Positions 57,398 to 64,000 of a stretch of 64,000 bases of DNA are shown here, piece by piece; positions within the stretch are counted from its first letter, which is position 1, and every line of letters starts with the position of its first letter. The stretch lies in the NCBI RefSeq assembly GCF_022230925.1, contig NZ_JAKKFH010000045.1, forward strand, positions 186,001 through 250,000. Direction: 5' to 3'. Made by a program: the position numbers and the translations under genes. A model generated the notes under the pieces. That model searched no databases. It worked only from the letters and a program-made list of their open reading frames with translations, and was not told the origin of the DNA. The DNA is from Micromonospora alfalfae. Its GTDB lineage: Bacteria; Actinomycetota; Actinomycetes; Mycobacteriales; Micromonosporaceae.

Positions 57398-58060
57398 GTG
57401 ACCACCTCCACCGCCCTGCTCCTCGCCGACCTGAGCGGGGTGGCGGTGTTCGCCGCCTCCGGGGCGTCGGCGGCGGTGGCCAAGCGACTGGACCTGTTCG
57501 GTGTCGCGTTCGTCGGCTTCGTGGCCGCCCTCGGCGGTGGGATCTTCCGGGACCTGGTCATCGACGAGGTGCCGCCGCTGGCCTTCGCCGACTGGCGGTA
57601 CGCGGCCACTGCCGCGATCACCGCGCTCGCCGTCTTCTGGCTGCACCCGCAACTGGCCCGACTGCGCACCACGGTGCTGGTGCTGGACGCGGCCGGTCTG
57701 GCACTGTTCACCGTCACCGGCACGCTCAAGGCGCTCGACGCCCGGGTACCGGCGGTAGGGGCCTGCCTGATCGGCATGCTCACCGCGATCGGCGGCGGGC
57801 TCGGCCGCGACCTGCTCACCGCCGAGATCCCGGTCGTGCTGCGCCGGGAGATCTACGCGCTGGCCGCACTGGCCGGTTCGGTCCTGGTGGTTCTGCTGTA
57901 CGTCACCAGGCAGACCGGGCCCCTGCCGCTCACCGCCGCCGCCGTCCTGGTCTTCGGACTACGCCTGATCGCGCTGCGTCGACGCTGGTCCGCGCCGGTG
58001 GCCACGCTGCGCCCGCCGCGTGCCAACGGGTCGGATCCACGCACCGACCGGGAGTGGTGA
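57398..58060 (+). CDS. TRIC/UPF0126-family membrane channel protein
   Basis: A 220-aa protein with about seven membrane segments arranged as two homologous halves. Each half carries the repeated signature: GGGIFRDLVIDEVPP and GGGLGRDLLTAEIPVVLRRE. This matches the prokaryotic TRIC (trimeric intracellular cation channel) family, formerly UPF0126, some of which conduct K+ or transport small solutes. The C-terminus is a basic cytoplasmic tail. The GTG at 57398 follows DUF3039 by 40 bases. Confidence 0.9.
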   Translation: MTTSTALLLADLSGVAVFAASGASAAVAKRLDLFGVAFVGFVAALGGGIFRDLVIDEVPPLAFADWRYAATAAITALAVFWLHPQLARLRTTVLVLDAAGLALFTVTGTLKALDARVPAVGACLIGMLTAIGGGLGRDLLTAEIPVVLRREIYALAALAGSVLVVLLYVTRQTGPLPLTAAAVLVFGLRLIALRRRWSAPVATLRPPRANGSDPRTDREW

Positions 58061-58184
58061 GACGGTCGGGCCGCTGTTCGATTGGGTGCGGGATTGTGAC
58101 CAGCGTGGCGTCGCCTGGGCCCGACGGCCCGTGCTGGTTATGCTGAGCCGGCCTTCGCGGCAGCTTCTGCGCGGAGGCGTTTTC

Positions 58185-59984
58185 ATGGGCGGCGGATCCT
58201 CGTGGCCCTCGCCCGGGGTCCGCCATCGTGCGGTCGGAGAGGAGCTTCGCGTGGCAGCCCGGACGCCGGTGCTCGAGACGTTCCCGGCGCTGCGCGCCTG
58301 GCAGCGCAAGGCGCTGGTGGAATACCTGCGTCGCCGCAGCGACGACTTCACAGCGGTCGCCACGCCCGGTGCCGGCAAGACCACCTTCGCCCTGCGGATC
58401 GCGGCCGAACTGCTCGGTGACGGCACCGTGGAGGCGGTCACCGTGGTCGCCCCGACCGAGCACCTGAAGAACCAGTGGGCAGACGCCGCGGCCCGGGTCG
58501 GCATCCAGCTCGACGCCGCCTTCCGCAACGCCGACCTGCACTCCGCGGCCGACTTCCACGGCGCGGTGGTCACCTACGCGCAGGTGGGGATGGCCCCGCA
58601 GGTGCACCGGCGACGCACCATGACCCGACGCACCCTGGTCATCCTCGACGAGATCCACCACGCCGGCGACTCCCGGTCCTGGGGCGACGGGGTGAAGAAC
58701 GCCTTCGAACCCGCCGTACGCCGACTGATGCTCACCGGGACACCGTTCCGCTCCGACGACAACCCGATCCCGTTCGTCAGCTACGAGCGGGGCGGGGACG
58801 GGCTGCTGCGCTCCCGCGCCGACTCCGTGTACGGCTACTCCGACGCGCTGCGCGACGGCGTGGTCCGGCCGGTGCTCTTCCTGGCGTACTCCGGGGAGAC
58901 CCGCTGGCGTACCAACGCGGGGGAGGAACTGGCGGCCCGGCTGGGTGAGCCGATGACCCAGGACCTGGTCGCCCAGGCGTGGCGTACCGCCCTGGACCCG
59001 GCCGGCGACTGGATGCCGCAGGTGCTGCGCGCCGCCGACGCCCGACTCACAGTGCTGCGCAACGCGGGCATGGCCGACGCCGGTGGTCTGATCATCGCCA
59101 CCGACCAGCAGACCGCCCGCTCGTACGCCAAGCTGATCGAGCAGGTGACCGGCGAGAAGGCCGCCGTGGTGCTCTCCGACGACCAGGGCGCGTCCGCCCG
59201 GATCGCGACGTTCGCGGATTCCGACCAGCGGTGGTTGGTGGCGGTGCGGATGGTGTCCGAGGGGGTCGACATCCCGCGACTGGCAGTCGGGGTCTACGCC
59301 ACCAGCGCCAGCACGCCGCTCTACTTCGCCCAGGCGATCGGCCGGTTCGTGCGGGCCCGCCGGCCCGGGGAGACCGCCTCGGTGTTCCTGCCCAGCGTGC
59401 CGCACCTGCTCGGGTTGGCCAGCGAGATGGAGACCGAGCGCGACCACGTACTCGGTAAACCCAAGGAAGCCGACGGTTTCGACGACGACCTGCTGGAACG
59501 CGCGCAGCGCGACGACCAGGCCAGCGGGGAGTTGGAGAAGCGGTTCGCGGCGCTCTCCGCCACCGCCGAGCTGGACCAGGTGATCTTCGACGGCGCGTCG
59601 TTCGGCACCGCGGCCCAGGCCGGCACCCCCGAAGAAGAGGAATATCTCGGCCTGCCCGGTCTGCTCACCGCCGACCAGGTTTCGCTGCTGCTGACCAAGC
59701 GGCAGGCCGCACAGCTCGCCGCCCAACGCCGCCGTACGGCCGACGGGGCCGCTCAGCCGGCCGCTGCGGCCACAGCAGCGCCACCCGCACCCATGAGCGC
59801 CGCTCAGCGTCGCGTGGCGCTCCGACGCCAACTGAACGCTCTGGTGGCCGCCCGACACCATCGGACAGGCCAGCCGCACGGCAAGATCCATGCCGAGTTG
59901 CGCCGGCTCTGCGGCGGACCGCCGAGCGCCCAGGCCACCATCGAGCAGCTTGAGGAACGCATCGCCACCGTGCAGACCCTCTAG
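58185..59984 (+). CDS. DEAD/DEAH-box SF2 helicase
   Basis: A 599-aa superfamily 2 helicase-like ATPase. Motif I is ATPGAGKTTFALRIA, motif II ILDEIHHAGD, motif III LTGTPFRSD, and motif VI FAQAIGRFVRARRPGE. The domain order and the DEIHH variant resemble XPB/Rad25-type enzymes. The C-terminal 130 residues are an Ala-rich linker and a small helical domain (SAAQRRVALRRQLNALVAAR). The ATG at 58185 has GGAGG upstream; GTG at 58251 with GAGGAG is an equally good second start. The target, DNA or RNA, is unknown. Confidence 0.9.
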   Translation: MGGGSSWPSPGVRHRAVGEELRVAARTPVLETFPALRAWQRKALVEYLRRRSDDFTAVATPGAGKTTFALRIAAELLGDGTVEAVTVVAPTEHLKNQWADAAARVGIQLDAAFRNADLHSAADFHGAVVTYAQVGMAPQVHRRRTMTRRTLVILDEIHHAGDSRSWGDGVKNAFEPAVRRLMLTGTPFRSDDNPIPFVSYERGGDGLLRSRADSVYGYSDALRDGVVRPVLFLAYSGETRWRTNAGEELAARLGEPMTQDLVAQAWRTALDPAGDWMPQVLRAADARLTVLRNAGMADAGGLIIATDQQTARSYAKLIEQVTGEKAAVVLSDDQGASARIATFADSDQRWLVAVRMVSEGVDIPRLAVGVYATSASTPLYFAQAIGRFVRARRPGETASVFLPSVPHLLGLASEMETERDHVLGKPKEADGFDDDLLERAQRDDQASGELEKRFAALSATAELDQVIFDGASFGTAAQAGTPEEEEYLGLPGLLTADQVSLLLTKRQAAQLAAQRRRTADGAAQPAAAATAAPPAPMSAAQRRVALRRQLNALVAARHHRTGQPHGKIHAELRRLCGGPPSAQATIEQLEERIATVQTL

Positions 59985-60133
59985 ACCGGTTCCGGGGCCG
60001 TGGCGGACTGCGCCGTGTCGGCCGTGTCGCCTTTGGGCCGTGACCGGGGCCGCGTGGTACCTGCGGCGTGGCGTGCTCCCGTGGTGGTCGGTGTCCCTGC
60101 GAGCGTGTGGGTCGGTGTCAGCGCTTGCGCCGT

Positions 60134-60208
60134 GATCCACTCGGCTTCCTTGACGCCGCGGTGTTCGAGCGAGGTGGACAGCGCGACTTCCATGAACCCG
60201 AGTGGATC
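60134..60208. repeat. Inverted repeat of the GATCnACTCG family
   Basis: GATCCACTCGG (60134-60144) and CCGAGTGGATC (60198-60208) pair perfectly, with partial pairing of the next five bases. The right arm read on the minus strand resembles the left arm of the hairpin at 34662, suggesting one dispersed family. No gene is supported in the whole 59985-60590 gap. Confidence 0.6.
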
Positions 60209-60287
60209 AACGGGGGCCTGGGCGGTGCTGCGGTTTGCCTGCCCGGAACGGCGATGGATGCCCCTGTGCGGGGCGTCCCGATCCCAA

Positions 60288-60367
60288 GATCGCGCACCAT
60301 CCTGGTTCTAGTGGTGTCGGTGAGTCGGGGAGGCCACTACATCCTGCTTCGAGCGTGACCTTGACGG
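60288..60367. repeat. Dispersed roughly 80-bp palindromic element, copy 2
   Basis: It shares GATCGCGC at the start, TAGTGG and CCACTACATCC in the middle, and CGAGCGTGACCTTGACGG at the end with the copy at 20462. The spacing differs by one base. The loop sequence has diverged, whereas the arms and right end are conserved. Confidence 0.75.
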
Positions 60368-60438
60368 TCGGTGGCGCCCAGACCTCGCTCCCGGCCTGCC
60401 GGAGGGCGGTGTGGTCGTCAAGACCGCGCAGGAACAGG

Positions 60439-60476
60439 GATGGTGCTGTCTCCGGCGTGGCGGAGGCAGCACCATC
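60439..60476. terminator. Hairpin downstream of the helicase gene
   Basis: Two 16-bp arms (60439-60454 and 60461-60476) pair with one G-T mismatch around a six-base loop. It could end transcripts from the helicase side. Confidence 0.6.
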
Positions 60477-60530
60477 AGGGAAGTTGCTCGGATCTTGGCG
60501 CGGGGTGCGGGGTGCGGGGCGCTCGGACAG

Positions 60531-60571
60531 AAAAAAGTTGACCGGAGGCACCCTCGGGGTGCCTCCGGTCA
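60531..60571 (-). terminator. Rho-independent terminator of the DUF7455-like gene
   Basis: A perfect 15-bp stem (60539-60553 with 60557-60571) with a three-base loop is followed on the minus strand by six T residues (60536-60531). It is the only classical U-tract terminator in the window and lies 20 bp after the stop of the minus-strand gene. Confidence 0.93.
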
Positions 60572-60590
60572 GCTATGTCGGTTTGCGGAT

Positions 60591-60824
60591 TTAGTTCGCC
60601 ATCAGGTCGGCGCCACGCCAGCTGAAATCGGGCTCCGTCGCGAACCGCTCGGTGATCTTCACGAGATCCTCCGCGTACTTGTTCGCGTGGTGCCCGCAGA
60701 ACACCAACTCGCTCCCACCCGCCAGAGTGATCCGGAGCTTCCCGGCAGCATTGCAGCGGTCGCACCGTTCATCGGCGGCTGGGGGAGCCGCCGTCACGGG
60801 CGGCGGCGTGAGGGTCGGGGTCAT
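60591..60824 (-). CDS. DUF7455-like small zinc-ribbon protein next to sigA
   Basis: A 77-aa protein. After a Pro/Thr-rich N-terminus (TPTLTPPPVTAAPPAADE) it has CDRCNAAGKLRITLAGGSEL and VFCGHHANKYAEDLVK, giving a CxxC plus C-x-H-H set able to bind zinc. This matches the small actinobacterial proteins encoded beside the primary sigma factor. The ATG at 60824 has GAGGAGG upstream. It is transcribed after sigA on the same strand, with its own strong terminator. Function unknown. Confidence 0.85.
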   Translation of the reverse strand: MTPTLTPPPVTAAPPAADERCDRCNAAGKLRITLAGGSELVFCGHHANKYAEDLVKITERFATEPDFSWRGADLMAN

Positions 60825-61069
60825 CGCCTTCCTCCTCTGGTCGTCACCGATGAACAATCTCTTCGGTCGTTGCTCACCTATCGTGCAACACCCTTACTAG
60901 GCACTGCCTTCCCTGTGTGCCCGCGGGGGACCGAGGTCACACCTGGAAGGGACAGTGTGCCGTGCACCCAGGGTGCCACGTCAACGATCACATTCGTGCA
61001 TCCGGACGATCACCATCTGGTGTTGCACACCAGGTGGTCAAAACGACACGTTCGGTTGACGAAACCCGC

Positions 61070-62668
<1,599 letters not shown>

Positions 62669-63335
62669 GAATGACCTTCCGGAGGCGAAGAGCGGGCACG
62701 GCGGGTTCGTCCAGCGCAGCGAGGGTTACCGTGCCGGGCGATGTGGTTGAGGGACCCTCGTGTCACGGTCCGGCCGGTGGTCGGCGGTCCGTGCCGCGTG
62801 GGCAGGGGTGAATTGTAACGCCGTCTGCGGCGATCATCCTGCTCCGCACCGCGTACCGCCGGTGGGGACCGTCGGTGGGGCGGAGATATGGGCTTCGCGG
62901 TAATGATAGCCGCGCTGCCGGCGAAGGGCTTCCGTCATCGAGGCCGGTGGCGCGCAGATCGTGTCCGAACTGCCGTTTGAGCAGGCGGTACGAGGTCAAC
63001 GTGGCGGTTGGGAGAGTGCGCGTGTGGATCACCGAGGTCGCTGTTCGTCCGGCTGGTGGCGTCCCCACCAGGTCGCGGTTGGGCAACGGTTGTGAGCCGA
63101 GCATGGACGGGGCGGTAAGCATTTAAGCGACATTACCAACCTAAAGGGGCATATTGCCGGAGGTCGGCCGCTCAAGCTGCGAGGGCGGTGCGGGTGCGCC
63201 CACCTCGCAGCGGATCCCAGGTGCCGAAGATCCTGGTCTGGTGCCGTCGTACGGCGTCGGGAACGATGATCTTCGGAAGTCGGGTCGGTAGTTTCACCCA
63301 CCCACATGCGCCCGGAGTGCGGAAAGAGGCGAATC
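62669..63335. other. Divergent intergenic region, sigA and inositol-phosphatase-family gene
   Basis: About 670 bp without a supported gene. The notable part is an A/T-rich island at roughly 63115-63165 that includes GGTAA and TTACC half-sites 14 bases apart. The sigA promoters and that of the downstream gene must lie here, but I could not assign a convincing hexamer pair. Confidence 0.5.
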
Positions 63336-64000
63336 ATGACCAACTCGGCCACGACCCCGTCGGAGCTGCTGACCATCGCGGTGAAGGTGGCTCGGGACGC
63401 GGCGGACACCGCGTACCGGATGCGCGCCGAGGGGGTCGTCGTCGCCGCCACCAAGAGCACCGTCACCGACGTGGTCACCGCCGCCGACCGGGCGGTCGAA
63501 CGGCAGATCCTCGACGCGTTGGCCGCGCTGCGCCCTGACGACTCGGTGCTGGGCGAGGAGTACGGCGAGGGAGCTTCCGGGGCGACTCGCAGCGGTGTGC
63601 GCTGGATCGTCGACCCGATCGACGGCACTGTGAACTACCTGTACGGACTGCCGTACTCCGCGGTCTCGCTGGCCGCCGAGGTGGACGGGGTGGTGGTCGC
63701 CGGAGTGGTGCGCAACGTGAGCACCGGCGAGGAATGGACCGCCACAGCCGGCGGTGGCGCCTGGCGCGACGGTGTCCGGCTGGGGTGCTCCGGCGAGGTC
63801 GATCTCGGGCAGGCGCTGGTCGGCACCGGCTTCGGCTACGACGCCGGCCGTCGGGCGCACCAGGCGCAGGTGGTGGCCGGTCTGATCGCGCACGTACGCG
63901 ACATCCGCCGGCTCGGGGCCGCGGCGCTGGATCTCTGCCTGGTCGCCGAGGGGCGGCTCGACGCGTACTTCGAGAAGGGTCTTGCGGCCTGGGACCTGGC
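63336..64000 (+). CDS. Inositol monophosphatase-family protein (5' part)
   Basis: The open frame runs off the right edge after about 221 residues. It carries the family's metal-site motifs in order: GEEYGEG, WIVDPIDGTVNYLYG and, near the edge, AAWDL. Members dephosphorylate inositol phosphate, histidinol phosphate or related substrates; the visible part cannot decide which. The ATG at 63336 is preceded by GGAAAGAGG. The full length and downstream genes are not visible. Confidence 0.93.
   Translation, partial: MTNSATTPSELLTIAVKVARDAADTAYRMRAEGVVVAATKSTVTDVVTAADRAVERQILDALAALRPDDSVLGEEYGEGASGATRSGVRWIVDPIDGTVNYLYGLPYSAVSLAAEVDGVVVAGVVRNVSTGEEWTATAGGGAWRDGVRLGCSGEVDLGQALVGTGFGYDAGRRAHQAQVVAGLIAHVRDIRRLGAAALDLCLVAEGRLDAYFEKGLAAWDL

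Noticed and set aside
59985..60590. Several small open frames in the gap after the helicase gene
   Set aside because: None has a ribosome site or a recognisable motif, and they overlap repeats and hairpins.

Overview
The window is high-GC, gene-dense DNA from an actinomycete, most likely a Micromonosporaceae member (Micromonospora or Salinispora relative). The evidence is GTG and TTG starts with GGAGG-type ribosome sites, a HrdB/SigA-type sigma factor with a long Ala/Lys-rich N-terminus, the actinobacterial lexA-nrdR-nrdJ arrangement, CBM2-bearing secreted plant-polysaccharide enzymes, and many actinobacteria-specific small DUF proteins (DUF2277, DUF3039, DUF3099, DUF5522, DUF7455-like). The genus is an inference from gene content; no marker gene was compared.

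Layout. 1-1710: the end of selD, a small unknown Cys-containing protein and a divergent DUF2277 gene. 1848-15114: an FxSxx-COOH RiPP system. It has a 62-aa precursor ending F-N-S-A-I, a radical SAM/SPASM maturase fused to a HExxH domain (FxsBH type), an AAC(3)-fold acetyltransferase, two TIR-like FxsC proteins, and two tandem 1286-aa FxsT proteins (ParA-like, degenerate TIR-like, NB-ARC, tetratricopeptide repeats). This is the most unusual region of the window. 15279-30589: mostly housekeeping (miaB, miaA, dapF, malic enzyme, hflX, lexA), interrupted by a pectate lyase and a GH5 cellulase, both with CBM2 modules. 31129-34561: nrdR and the B12-dependent ribonucleotide reductase, behind a promoter carrying a candidate NrdR box; two candidate SOS boxes lie on the lexA side of the same gap. 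34912-35811: folD under a ZTP (pfl) riboswitch.

36039-48797: an ECF sigma factor with its CU044_5270-type partner, a flavin monooxygenase, a MerR regulator operon containing a frameshifted alpha/beta hydrolase, a lipoprotein, a DtxR-family repressor, a rhodanese, and an acuC deacetylase next to a fused GNAT/acyl-CoA synthetase protein acetyltransferase. 48808-63336: a SigB-like and a SigA-like sigma factor, a Spo0M-like protein, dtd coupled to a methyltransferase, a HhH-GPD protein, a BrnT/BrnA-like toxin-antitoxin pair, psuG with its kinase, a TRIC-type channel and an SF2 helicase. The start of an inositol-monophosphatase-family gene runs off the right edge.

Between convergent genes there are repeated A/T-richer palindromes (24657, 34662-34899, 51388, 60134) and a dispersed roughly 80-bp element present twice (20462 and 60288). 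These look like genome-wide repeat families that may double as terminators. No tRNA, rRNA, CRISPR array, insertion sequence or prophage gene was recognised.
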